Part shown: positions 55,385 through 64,000 of the stretch, piece by piece | Layout of the letters: each line of letters opens with the position of its first letter | How positions within the stretch are numbered: position 1 is the stretch's first letter | Source of the DNA: Arachidicoccus sp. | Lineage (GTDB): Bacteria > Bacteroidota > Bacteroidia > Chitinophagales > Chitinophagaceae | Length of the DNA: 64,000 bases | Direction of reading: 5' to 3' | NCBI GenBank assembly: GCA_028283605.1 | Contig: JAPWKH010000035.1 | Location: 1-64,000, forward strand | Position numbers and translations under genes: made by a program | Notes under the pieces: generated by a model | The model's database searches: none | The model's input: the letters and a program-made list of their open reading frames with translations, nothing else | What the model was told of the DNA's origin: nothing

Positions 55385-56459
55385 CAAATTAAATTTAGGA
55401 ATCTTAGGCTTAGGAGAAGGGAGGAGTACTATGTCAGCCGCCCTGAACAGTAATTTGTGGAACTTGAAAACAATATGTGATGCAAATGAAAATGTTTGTA
55501 AACAAAGAGCTGAAGAATTCAATTTTCATCATTATGTAACAGATTATAACCTAATGTTAAATGATGATAAAATTGATGCTATAAGCATATATACTCCCGA
55601 TCATTTACACGAGGAACATGTGAAGCTTGCATTGCTGCACGGCAAGCATGTAATTTGTACAAAACCTTTTATTGATGATTTGTCGAAGGCTAGAGAATTG
55701 ATTTTGCTTTCAGAACAGACTCATAAAAAAGTTTTCATAGGCCAAAGTTCTCGTTTCTTCGAACCTGCAAAGCGTCAAAGAAAAGATTTTGATGCCGGGG
55801 AAATAGGAGATCTGATTACGATCGAGGCAAACTACAATGCAGATCATCGTTGGTTTTTAGAGAAGCCATGGTCGCTGCAGCAAGCGTTCAAGTGGTTGTA
55901 TGGTGGCTTAAGTCATCCGGTAGATTTTGTACGTTGGTATTTGCCTGATATTGAAGAAGTGATGGGTTATGGTATCCTAAGTCCAAACGGATTAAAAGGC
56001 GGATTGAAACATGAAGACACGATGCATTTTATTTTTAAATCAAAAGACGGAAAGATAGCAAGTGTGAGCGGTTCTTATACCGGGCCTGTACAGCCGGCTG
56101 CGCGTGATAGTGAAATGACGTGCATTCTGCGAGGAACGGAAGGTTGTAGTCAAGCAGATTATCATGAGTTGCGTTATTCCATTACAGATAAAAATGGCGA
56201 GGAAAAAATCGTAACATGGGGAGATAAATATTTGAAATACTACTTCCGTTTCGAAGGTCAGACGCATCATGCCGGCGAGTATCAGAATTATCTTGAATAT
56301 TTTGCTGAAAGTATCATCAATAACACAACAGCTTTTCCTGATATTAAGGAGGGTATTGGTACGGTTGCTGTGCTGCAGGCTATGGATGAATCTTTAAGAA
56401 TAGGACTGCCGGTAAAGATAGACAGCATATTGAAAAGATATGGCCTTGAGAGATTATAA
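55374..56459 (+). CDS. Gfo/Idh/MocA-family NAD(P)-dependent oxidoreductase
   Basis: 361 residues without signal peptide, so cytoplasmic. The Rossmann domain opens NLGILGLGEGRS; the family EKP lysine is present as ICTKPF, and the catalytic-face block GGLSHPVDFVRWYLPD carries the expected His and Asp. The C-terminal domain is the usual mixed beta-sheet. Members oxidise sugar or inositol hydroxyls; D-apiose dehydrogenase belongs here, as do the 3-keto-sugar dehydrogenases. It begins 11 bp inside the beta-helix gene and precedes the sodium symporter, so it likely acts on a sugar the symporter brings in. Substrate not determinable by eye. Confidence 0.9.
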   Translation: MESNKLNLGILGLGEGRSTMSAALNSNLWNLKTICDANENVCKQRAEEFNFHHYVTDYNLMLNDDKIDAISIYTPDHLHEEHVKLALLHGKHVICTKPFIDDLSKARELILLSEQTHKKVFIGQSSRFFEPAKRQRKDFDAGEIGDLITIEANYNADHRWFLEKPWSLQQAFKWLYGGLSHPVDFVRWYLPDIEEVMGYGILSPNGLKGGLKHEDTMHFIFKSKDGKIASVSGSYTGPVQPAARDSEMTCILRGTEGCSQADYHELRYSITDKNGEEKIVTWGDKYLKYYFRFEGQTHHAGEYQNYLEYFAESIINNTTAFPDIKEGIGTVAVLQAMDESLRIGLPVKIDSILKRYGLERL

Positions 56460-56471
56460 TAAAATTAGATC

Positions 56472-58061
56472 ATGAATTCAATTTACAATTCTTTACAACC
56501 TATAGATTTTGCAATAGTAATTATCTATCTTATTGTTCTATTTGCATTAGGCTATTGGATAAGTTTTGTAAAGAAAAAAGATAAAAATGAAAATCTTTTT
56601 CTGGCGCAACATTCACTCAAGTGGATGAGTATCGGATTGAATATGTGGGGCACAAATGTTGGGCCTTCTATGCTAATTGCTTCTGCAAGTATTGGCTATT
56701 CAACAGGTATAGTAGCAGGTAATTTTGCATGGTACGCTTTTCTTTTTATTTTTTTATTGGCAGTTGTATTTGCACCAAAATATCTGGGCGCGAAAGTAAC
56801 TACTTTGCCTGAGTTTATGGGCAAGCGCTTCGGGGATAAAACACGCAATATTCTTGCTTGGTATACTTTAATTACAATTCTTATTTCATGGCTCTCACTT
56901 GGTTTATTTGCAGGAGGTGTGTTGGTAAATCAGTTATTGAATATTCCTATGTGGCAATCTGTAATAGCTATGATTTTATTAGCTGCCTTTTTTGCCGCTT
57001 CAGGTGGATTAAAAACGATAGCTTATACAAATGTTTTTCAAATGATTTTATTGATTGGTGTATCATTAACTCTGACGATTATAGGCATTGAGAAAGTTGG
57101 AGGTATTTCCTCTTTATATCATAATGTACCTTCGAAATACTGGAATTTATTTTTATCAGTGCATGATAAAAATTATCCGTGGATAGCTATTGTACTTGGA
57201 TATCCGGTTATGGGTATTTGGTTTTGGTGTACGGAACAATCTATGGTGCAATCCGTTCTTGGTGCAAAAAATTTAGAACAAGGTCAGCTTGGGGCAAACT
57301 TTATAGGCTGGTTGAAAATACTCGATGTACCTCTGTTCATCATACCGGGAGTGTTGTGTTTTATTTTGTTTCCTCACCTGAAAAATCCGGATGAAGCTTA
57401 TTTGGTAATGGTAACAAATCTTTTTCCTGAAGGAATGAAAGGTTTGATCATCGTGGTATTGATAGCTGCGTTAGTTAGCAACATCAGTTCATCGCTCAAT
57501 TCTGTAAGTACGGTTTTTACAATGGATATTTATATGAAAAAATACAATCAAAATACAACAACGAGAAAAATTATTAAAACAGGAAGATGGGTTATAGTAG
57601 TAAGTGCACTGGTTTCAGTGTTGATTGCATTAGCAATCAACTCAATCAAAGGTTTAAATCTGTTCGACGTTTTCCAATCAGTACTCGGATTTCTTGCTCC
57701 GCCAATGTCGGTTGTGTTTCTGTTCGGCATACTTTGTAAAAGGACAACGCCGCGCGCAGTCAATTTTGTTCTTTTATGGGGAACGTTATTTTGTTTATTG
57801 ACAGCAGTATTTTATTTATGGATTTTCCCGGCAAAAGATTATCCTCAGTGGCCGCACTTTTTGTTATTGTCGTTTTATTTGTTCATGCTTCTGTCATTAA
57901 CAACAATTATTATTTCTTATTCTGATAAAAGTCGTGCTGCGATTACACTATACGATTATCCCCCAATTTCAAATTATACAATTTCTAAAAAGGTAAAAAT
58001 AAGTTGGGCACTATTGATTATTGTAATGATTGGTTTATATATATTTTTTAACGGGCATTGA
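56472..58061 (+). CDS. Sodium:solute symporter (SSS/SGLT family)
   Basis: 529 residues with 13-14 transmembrane helices. Family marks are the N-terminal FAIVIIYLIVLFALGYWIS helix, LNMWGTNVGPSMLIASASIGYSTG (substrate/Na+ site region), TTLPEFMGKRFGDKTR, and AFFAASGGLKTIAYTNVFQ. It sits in the inner membrane and couples Na+ to sugar uptake from periplasm to cytoplasm. In this locus it would carry a monosaccharide released by the exo-enzymes, or the product of the periplasmic TIM-barrel protein. It lies 12 bp from genes on each side. Confidence 0.95.
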   Translation: MNSIYNSLQPIDFAIVIIYLIVLFALGYWISFVKKKDKNENLFLAQHSLKWMSIGLNMWGTNVGPSMLIASASIGYSTGIVAGNFAWYAFLFIFLLAVVFAPKYLGAKVTTLPEFMGKRFGDKTRNILAWYTLITILISWLSLGLFAGGVLVNQLLNIPMWQSVIAMILLAAFFAASGGLKTIAYTNVFQMILLIGVSLTLTIIGIEKVGGISSLYHNVPSKYWNLFLSVHDKNYPWIAIVLGYPVMGIWFWCTEQSMVQSVLGAKNLEQGQLGANFIGWLKILDVPLFIIPGVLCFILFPHLKNPDEAYLVMVTNLFPEGMKGLIIVVLIAALVSNISSSLNSVSTVFTMDIYMKKYNQNTTTRKIIKTGRWVIVVSALVSVLIALAINSIKGLNLFDVFQSVLGFLAPPMSVVFLFGILCKRTTPRAVNFVLLWGTLFCLLTAVFYLWIFPAKDYPQWPHFLLLSFYLFMLLSLTTIIISYSDKSRAAITLYDYPPISNYTISKKVKISWALLIIVMIGLYIFFNGH

Positions 58062-58073
58062 CATTATTTTAAA

Positions 58074-60251
58074 ATGAATAAAAATTTCAGAAATATCTTT
58101 TTAATAACAACATTTTTATTTGTTTTAAGCCGGTTATACGCACAATCAAAAGCTACGTGGATATGGTATCCCGGAGATTATGAAATATGGCTGGCAAATA
58201 AAATGCAAAACAGAAGAACCGACAGAGGCACTTTCTTGCCGGTTTTTTGGAAAATGGATAGCCATTATGTTTTGGTCGAATTTCATAAAGATGCATACTT
58301 TGCAAATGCAGATACGGTAAGCATTTTCGTAGAAGGATTATATAATATAAAAATAGACGGCCAAGCACAAACCGGACTACCGGACAAAATCATTGTTCCG
58401 AAAGGAAATCACAGAATTAGTCTGAAAGTGTATAATCAGGCAAATACGCCTTCGGTATTTGTAAAAGGAAAATATATTGTTTCCGATACAAGTTGGTTGG
58501 TAACATTTGAAGACAAAGAATGGATAGATGCATCGGGGAAAGCATCAGATAAATCCGGAACTGCTTATAAAAATGCCGGCGCATGGAATTTTTATAGTCC
58601 GCAATCGCCACCGTCTTTTTTTCATTTACCCACAATTCCTGTAAATGCCGTGTATACTATGTCTCAGAAGAATAAAACGCTTCTCGACTTTGGCAAAGAA
58701 ACATTCGGATTTGTAAAATTTCATGGACTTGCAGGAAAAGGGAATATACATATTTACTATGGTGAATCAAAAGAAGAATCATTAAATACAGATAGTTGCG
58801 AAACATTGGATCAATTGTATATTGATAATAAAATAAAAAATGATTCAACAATGCCATTGTCCAAAGCTTTTCGTTATGTAAATATTGTATATGATAATGC
58901 TGTACATTTTGATTCAGTTTCCATGCTTTACGAGTATTCTCCTGTAGAACAGAAAGGTAATTTTCATTGTTCCGATTCGCTAATCAATAGAATCTGGGAT
59001 GTTTCTGCATATACATTGCATTTAAATACACGTGAATTTTTTATTGACGGCATTAAGCGAGATCGCTGGATATGGTCAGGCGATGCAGCACAAAGTTACC
59101 TGATGAATTATTATTTATATTTCGATGAGCCGACTGTAAAACGTACCCTATATGCCTTGCGGGGTAAAGATCCTGTTACGAGCCACATCAATACTATTAT
59201 GGATTATACGTTTTATTGGTTCCTAAGTATTGAAAATTATTATTTGTATAGTGGAGATGCATCTTTTATTCAACAGATATATCCAAGCATGAAAACATTG
59301 ATGGATTTCTGTTTGTTGCGCAGAGATAAAGATGGTTTTATGGAGGGGAAGCCCGGCGATTGGATTTTTATAGATTGGGCTGAAAACCTTAATAAACAAG
59401 GTGCGGCGAGTTTTGAACAAATATTATTCTGCAAAAGTTTGGAAACAATGGCAGATTGTGCAGGTTTGATGAAAGATACTAACGCACAAAAAGAATACGC
59501 ATCTATCGCTAAAAATTTAAAGGAAAAAATATTTAAATTTTTTTGGAATGATTCTTTACATGCTTTTGTTCATAACGAAATTAGCGGTAAAGCTATACGG
59601 AATGTAAACAGATATGCAAACATGTTTGCACTCTTATTAAATTATCTAAATCCTCAACAGCAACAAGATGTGAAGCAGCATGTTTTATTGAATGACAACA
59701 TACAAAAGATCACTACGCCTTATATGCGCTTTTATGAATTGGAAGCATTGTGTAATATGAGCGAACAAAAATATGTGTTACATCAAATGAAAAATTATTG
59801 GGGTGGCATGTTGTCGCGAGGGGCAACTTCCTTTTGGGAAGAATATAACCCGTCCGAGAAAGGGGCTGCACAATTCGCCATGTACGGAAGACCTTATGGA
59901 AAAAGCCTTTGCCATGCGTGGGGAGCAAGCCCTATTTATTTATTAGGTAAATATTTTTTAGGTATAAAACCTACAATGCCTGGATATAAGGAATACATTA
60001 TAGAGCCGAATTTAGGCGGACTTGATTGGATAGAAGGAGATGTGCCAACGCCTGATGGAAACATACATGAATATTGCAGCACGAAAAAAATTTCTGTTTA
60101 TTCAAATAGGGGAAACGGGATCTTACGTTTTAAAAGTTTATACACTCCATCATGTAAGCAAGGAGTTGTTCGCAAGATAACGGAGAAAGTTTATGAATTG
60201 AATGTGAAAGAAAATATTCATTACGAGGTTGAATATAAATCTATTGATTAA
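58074..60251 (+). CDS. GH78-like alpha-L-rhamnosidase (second of three, divergent acid motif)
   Basis: 725 residues, shorter than the other two. Signal peptide ends LYAQ (23). N-terminal beta-domains start TWIWYPGDYEIWLANKMQ, then LDFGKETFGFVKFHG and the catalytic (alpha/alpha)6 barrel. The acid motif reads IDGIKRDRWIWSGD: where most GH78 enzymes have RxER, this one has Asp330 and is one residue shorter. The base region is kept (GATSFWEEYNP, Glu589). IIEPNLGGLDWIEGDVPTPDG forms the C-terminal sandwich. It may be a GH78 subgroup with Asp as acid, or a related family acting on another 6-deoxy sugar. It overlaps the next start by one base. Confidence 0.8.
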   Translation: MNKNFRNIFLITTFLFVLSRLYAQSKATWIWYPGDYEIWLANKMQNRRTDRGTFLPVFWKMDSHYVLVEFHKDAYFANADTVSIFVEGLYNIKIDGQAQTGLPDKIIVPKGNHRISLKVYNQANTPSVFVKGKYIVSDTSWLVTFEDKEWIDASGKASDKSGTAYKNAGAWNFYSPQSPPSFFHLPTIPVNAVYTMSQKNKTLLDFGKETFGFVKFHGLAGKGNIHIYYGESKEESLNTDSCETLDQLYIDNKIKNDSTMPLSKAFRYVNIVYDNAVHFDSVSMLYEYSPVEQKGNFHCSDSLINRIWDVSAYTLHLNTREFFIDGIKRDRWIWSGDAAQSYLMNYYLYFDEPTVKRTLYALRGKDPVTSHINTIMDYTFYWFLSIENYYLYSGDASFIQQIYPSMKTLMDFCLLRRDKDGFMEGKPGDWIFIDWAENLNKQGAASFEQILFCKSLETMADCAGLMKDTNAQKEYASIAKNLKEKIFKFFWNDSLHAFVHNEISGKAIRNVNRYANMFALLLNYLNPQQQQDVKQHVLLNDNIQKITTPYMRFYELEALCNMSEQKYVLHQMKNYWGGMLSRGATSFWEEYNPSEKGAAQFAMYGRPYGKSLCHAWGASPIYLLGKYFLGIKPTMPGYKEYIIEPNLGGLDWIEGDVPTPDGNIHEYCSTKKISVYSNRGNGILRFKSLYTPSCKQGVVRKITEKVYELNVKENIHYEVEYKSID

Positions 60252-63010
60252 TGAAGAAAATAATTATTGTTATATTATTTTTAGTTTTAGTTGAAATACT
60301 TTCTGCACAAGGATTACATGTGATTCATTTGCAATGTGACGGCAATGAAAATCCAATTGCAACAGCAACGAATATTCCCCATTTTAGTTGGCAATTATCA
60401 TCGGAAGAAAATTATGTTTTACAACAATCATATAGAATTTTGGTCTCTGATAATATAGATGCTTTGAAGCAGGATATAGGTAATATGTGGGATTCGAAAA
60501 CTATAAATAGTGCGGCATCCTTAAATATTGCTTATGAAGGAAAGGCATTGCAAAGCAGCAAAGAATATTATTGGAAGATTAGAATTTTAGATAATAAAAA
60601 TAAATCTTCACAATGGAGTGATATTAATACTTTCCGTATTGGATTATTATCTCCAAAAGATTGGAACAATGCGCGGTGGATTGCTTATCAAACGATGCAT
60701 GATTCATCGCGAATACTTCCCAGCGACAAGCACGAAAAGGGTAAATCTTATGGTACTGAAAATGATACGCTGCCATTATTCAGAAAAGTATTTTTTATAA
60801 ATAGAAAAGTGAAACAAGCCATTTTATATATCAGCGGGCTGGGGCATTTTGATGCTTATATGAATGGAAGAAAAATCGGCGATCATTTTTTAGATCCCGG
60901 TTGGACAGATTACGAAAAAGAAAAATTGTATGTTGCATTAGATGTTACAAAACAATTGCAAGATGGCGAAAACGCTTTAGGCATTATGCTTGGTAATGGT
61001 TTCTATTATATACCGCAAGTGAAAAAACGCTATAAAAAATTAACTGTTCAGTATGGTTATCCAAAAATGATTTGTCGTCTCGCAATTGAATATGTGAATG
61101 GTTCGAATGAAAATATTATATCCAATAATTCTTGGAAAGCTGCAGCTTCTCCCATTATTTTTTCAAGTATATATGGTGGCGAAGATTATGATGCTACGAA
61201 AGAACAAGAAGGCTGGAACAGGGTTTCTTTTAATGATAAAAATTGGCGAAATGCAATAGAGGTAAATACTTCAGGGAATGTATCTCTTCAGCAGGAAAAA
61301 TCACTTAAAGTAATCGAAAGTTTTACGCCAAAAAATATTTTCGCATTGAGAGATAGCTGGGTATATGATTTGGGGCAAAATTTTTCTGGTATCTGTCAAA
61401 TATCAGTTCAAGGAAATAAAGGAGACACCATTACCATAGTTCCTTCGGAATTATTGAAAAATGATAGTTCTGCCAATCAGAATGCAACCGGCAAACCTTA
61501 TCTTTTAAAGTATATTTTAAAAGGAAAAGGAATAGAATCATGGCAGCCACAATTTACTTATTATGGGTTCCGTTATTTGGAAATATATGGAATTGTTCCG
61601 GAAGGAAAACCGAACTCGAAACATGTACCTGTTTTAAAAAGGGTCGTTGGTTTGCATACCAGATACAATGCAGACGTAGCGGGCAGTTTCAGTTGCTCAT
61701 CTGAATTATTTAATAAAATTTTCAATCTCATTAATTGGTCTATCAAAAGCAATATGGCAAGCGTTTTAACCGACTGCCCTCATAGGGAAAAATTGGGCTG
61801 GTTGGAACAATTGCATCTTATGGGTAACTCCATAAAATACAATTGGCAGATAGAATCGTTGTTTAAAAAAAGTATTAATGACATGAAGGTAGCGCAAACA
61901 CAGTCAGGACTTATTCCTGAAATTGCACCGGAATTTACGGTCTTTACTTATGGTGGAGATATTTTCCGCGATTCCCCGGAGTGGGGCAGCAGCTGTATTA
62001 TTGTTCCCTGGTATGTTTATCGTTGGTATGGCGATTCTTCGGTTCTAAATACTAATTACGATATGATGAAGCGTTATGTAAATTATTTATCGGGCAAAGC
62101 ACAAAATAATATCGTATATCAGGGGTTAGGAGATTGGTATGATTTGGGTCCCAATCCGCCGGGAGTTTCACAACTCACACCGCAGGGTTTAACTGCAACT
62201 GCAATTTATTACTATGACTTAACCTTACTTCAAAAAATTGCCACGTTATTATATAAAAATGATGATGCGGCTGCTTATAAAAAATTGGCTTATGCAGTAA
62301 AAGATTCTTTTAATAAAAAGTATTTCAAAAAAGATAGCATGTATTATGGTACATGCAGCCAAACAGCAAATGCCATGGCACTTTATATGCAGCTTGTTCC
62401 TGATGATTACATTCAAAACGTTTTTGATAATTTGGTAAAAGATATTGAAAAACACAGTTATGCTTTAACTGCCGGGGATATTGGTTATCGATATGTGTTG
62501 AAAGTATTGCAGGATAATAATCGCTCAGATATTATTTATAAAATGAACAATAGAAGCGATGTTCCGGGTTATGGCTATCAATTGGCAAAAGGTGCAACAT
62601 CTTTAACTGAATCATGGCAAGCATTGTCTTCGGTTTCAAATAATCATTTGATGTTGGGGCATTTTATGGAGTGGCTTTATGAAGGGCTCGCAGGTATAAG
62701 ACAAGCAAATGACGATGTCGCTTTTAAGCACATTATTATTAAACCGGAACTTGTAGGAAATCTTTCTTGGGCAAAAGCTTCTTATCAATCGCCTTATGGT
62801 TTAATTGTTTCTTCCTGGAAGAAGAAAGATTCAGAAACATTGATGGATATTGATATTCCGCCTAATACGTCCGCAGATGTATGCGTTCCTGTAAAAGGAA
62901 AATTTGAATTAAAAGAATCGGGAAAAAACATTTATTATGATCTAAAAGAAAATCGTGCAGTTGTGCATATCGGTTCCGGAAGTTATCATTTTGCAGTACA
63001 CTATTTATAA
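60251..63010 (+). CDS. GH78 alpha-L-rhamnosidase (third)
   Basis: 919 residues, signal peptide ending LSAQ. It has the same module order as the copy at 46345: N-terminal domain (NIPHFSWQLSS), sandwich with GLGHFDAYMNGRKIGDHFLDPGW, second sandwich (WVYDLGQNFSGICQISVQG), and catalytic barrel. General acid Glu513 is in TDCPHREKLGWLEQ and general base Glu787 in GATSLTESWQALSS. The DCPHREKLGW form marks another subgroup from the copy at 46345 (DCPQRNERQPW), so the enzymes probably meet different rhamnose linkages. ATG overlaps the previous stop (TAATG). Confidence 0.95.
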   Translation: MKKIIIVILFLVLVEILSAQGLHVIHLQCDGNENPIATATNIPHFSWQLSSEENYVLQQSYRILVSDNIDALKQDIGNMWDSKTINSAASLNIAYEGKALQSSKEYYWKIRILDNKNKSSQWSDINTFRIGLLSPKDWNNARWIAYQTMHDSSRILPSDKHEKGKSYGTENDTLPLFRKVFFINRKVKQAILYISGLGHFDAYMNGRKIGDHFLDPGWTDYEKEKLYVALDVTKQLQDGENALGIMLGNGFYYIPQVKKRYKKLTVQYGYPKMICRLAIEYVNGSNENIISNNSWKAAASPIIFSSIYGGEDYDATKEQEGWNRVSFNDKNWRNAIEVNTSGNVSLQQEKSLKVIESFTPKNIFALRDSWVYDLGQNFSGICQISVQGNKGDTITIVPSELLKNDSSANQNATGKPYLLKYILKGKGIESWQPQFTYYGFRYLEIYGIVPEGKPNSKHVPVLKRVVGLHTRYNADVAGSFSCSSELFNKIFNLINWSIKSNMASVLTDCPHREKLGWLEQLHLMGNSIKYNWQIESLFKKSINDMKVAQTQSGLIPEIAPEFTVFTYGGDIFRDSPEWGSSCIIVPWYVYRWYGDSSVLNTNYDMMKRYVNYLSGKAQNNIVYQGLGDWYDLGPNPPGVSQLTPQGLTATAIYYYDLTLLQKIATLLYKNDDAAAYKKLAYAVKDSFNKKYFKKDSMYYGTCSQTANAMALYMQLVPDDYIQNVFDNLVKDIEKHSYALTAGDIGYRYVLKVLQDNNRSDIIYKMNNRSDVPGYGYQLAKGATSLTESWQALSSVSNNHLMLGHFMEWLYEGLAGIRQANDDVAFKHIIIKPELVGNLSWAKASYQSPYGLIVSSWKKKDSETLMDIDIPPNTSADVCVPVKGKFELKESGKNIYYDLKENRAVVHIGSGSYHFAVHYL

Positions 63011-63025
63011 ACTATATTTTTTATT

Positions 63026-64000
63026 ATGAATAAAAGAAAAATCGTTATTATTTTTTTAATCAGCATCATTATCTCAAAAGAAAATTTTGCTCAAACTAAA
63101 GTTGATTCTATACCCCAATCGGAAATGTATAAAATTTATGAACAGGTTAAAACACCTTATAAGTATGGCCTTGTCATTGCACCATTGGATAATGATAAAA
63201 AAGTAGATTGTCCCAGTGTATTTCGTTCACATGACAAGTGGTTTATGACATATTTGATTTTTAATGGCAGAGGCTATGAAACATGGTTAGCTCAAAGTGA
63301 TGACCTGCTTCATTGGCAGACCAAAGGCTGCATTATGAGTTTCAGCGATACTGCCGATTGGGACTGTAATCAAAAAGCAGGTTATGTGGCATTAGAAAAT
63401 TTTAATTGGGGAAGCGATTATAAATGGCAAAAATATAGCGGCAGATATTGGATGTCTTATTTTGGTGGCCCATCAAGAGGATATGAAAAAAATCCATTGT
63501 ATTTGGGAATGGCATATACAAGTAAAGACCCTTCGATTGCACATGAATGGACAAGGCTGCCGAAACCTATTTTAACAACGAAAGATTCAAACGTAAGCTG
63601 GTGGGATAATCATACACAATACAAAAGCACAGTAATATGGGATAAGAAAAAATTGACCGGTTACTCATTTATAATGTATTACAATGCTAATGGCGACAGC
63701 CTCAATGAAAAGAGAGGTGCAGAGCGTATAGGTATGGCTGTTTCGGACGATATGCTTCATTGGAAACGTTTTGGTAAAGATCCTGTACTTAATCATGGCG
63801 CCGGAATTACTGGCGACCCGCAAATTCAAAAAATCGGCGATGTGTACGTGATGTTTTATTTTGGTGCATTTTGGAATCATAGTGGCCAGGTGTTCAACAC
63901 ATTTGCATGTTCTTACGATTTAGTACATTGGACAGATTGGAAAGGCACACATTTGATTGAAGCTTCCGAGCCTTATGATAATATGTTTGCGCACAAATCC
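63026..64000 (+). CDS. Secreted five-bladed beta-propeller glycosidase (GH43/GH130-like), partial
   Basis: 325 residues are visible from ATG 63026; the frame is still open at the window end. A signal peptide covers residues 1-23 (IVIIFLISIIISKENFAQ). Blade repeats VDCPSVFRSHDKWFMTY, WLAQSDDLLHWQTKG, MAVSDDMLHWKRFG and TGDPQIQKIGDVYVMFYFG indicate the clan F/J-type propeller used by GH32, GH43, GH62 and GH130. Asp in VDCPSV and in GDPQI are catalytic candidates; the acid is not identifiable yet. It follows the third rhamnosidase by 15 bp and shows that block 3 continues beyond this window. Confidence 0.7.
   Translation, partial: MNKRKIVIIFLISIIISKENFAQTKVDSIPQSEMYKIYEQVKTPYKYGLVIAPLDNDKKVDCPSVFRSHDKWFMTYLIFNGRGYETWLAQSDDLLHWQTKGCIMSFSDTADWDCNQKAGYVALENFNWGSDYKWQKYSGRYWMSYFGGPSRGYEKNPLYLGMAYTSKDPSIAHEWTRLPKPILTTKDSNVSWWDNHTQYKSTVIWDKKKLTGYSFIMYYNANGDSLNEKRGAERIGMAVSDDMLHWKRFGKDPVLNHGAGITGDPQIQKIGDVYVMFYFGAFWNHSGQVFNTFACSYDLVHWTDWKGTHLIEASEPYDNMFAHKS

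Noticed and set aside
1-64000. tRNA, rRNA, CRISPR, insertion sequence or prophage
   Set aside because: No cloverleaf-like, rRNA-like, regular short-spaced repeat, transposase or phage structural gene was recognised in any gap.

Overview
The window comes from an AT-rich member of the Bacteroidota, most likely the Chitinophagaceae or a close relative. The evidence is a SusC/SusD pair, a TonB receptor with an N-terminal carboxypeptidase-like fold, DUF3826 and DUF4397 proteins, SusD-type lipoproteins, TAnnTTTG-type promoter -7 boxes, and almost no Shine-Dalgarno sequences. No rRNA, tRNA, CRISPR array, insertion sequence or phage gene was seen.

Left part (1-13.2 kb) is ordinary genome. It holds the tail of an M16 peptidase gene, then a minus-strand pair made of an ECF sigma factor and a membrane-anchored beta-barrel protein, and a DUF4397 lipoprotein. 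A secreted type-B carboxylesterase follows. Next are a minus-strand TonB receptor and a small EamA transporter, divergent from a VIT/CCC1 metal transporter with an OmpR-type response regulator and its histidine kinase. A PAP2 phosphatase and an LTA-synthase-like membrane sulfatase close this part.

Right part (13.6-64 kb, all plus strand, running off the end) is one large polysaccharide utilisation locus. It reads as three blocks. Block 1 (13.6-24.5 kb): GH138-like, MGH1-like, GH95 and GH2-malectin enzymes. Block 2 (24.7-39.1 kb): DUF3826, SusC, SusD, two tandem PL1 pectate lyases, a 1061-residue beta-helix plus barrel protein, and a GH140 apiosidase-like enzyme, ending at a hairpin. Block 3 (39.3-64 kb): GH43, beta-propeller proteins, a GQSNM acetylesterase, GH2, three GH78 rhamnosidases, a second DUF3826, an STN-esterase fusion, a Tat-exported TIM-barrel protein, a GH141-like beta-helix enzyme, a Gfo/Idh/MocA oxidoreductase and a sodium:solute symporter. 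Gaps in block 3 are -11 to +23 bp, so it looks like one transcript.

The enzyme mix (PL1, GH140, GH141-like, GH95, GH138-like, GH78, GH2, GH43, esterases) resembles the rhamnogalacturonan-II (RG-II) loci known from gut Bacteroides. The inferred flow is as follows: surface lyases cut the homogalacturonan backbone, SusCD imports RG-II-like oligosaccharides, periplasmic exo-enzymes and deacetylases strip the side chains, and the symporter, oxidoreductase and TIM-barrel protein handle a released sugar. Several RG-II families (GH106, GH137, GH139, GH142/143) are absent here and may lie beyond the right edge. No PUL regulator is in the window.

Most interesting items: the unclassified beta-helix/barrel fusion, the STN-like domain on an esterase, a roughly 112-bp leader duplicated exactly up to the start codons of two different PUL genes, the possible apiose or keto-sugar module, and several beta-propeller and DUF3826 proteins without assigned activity.
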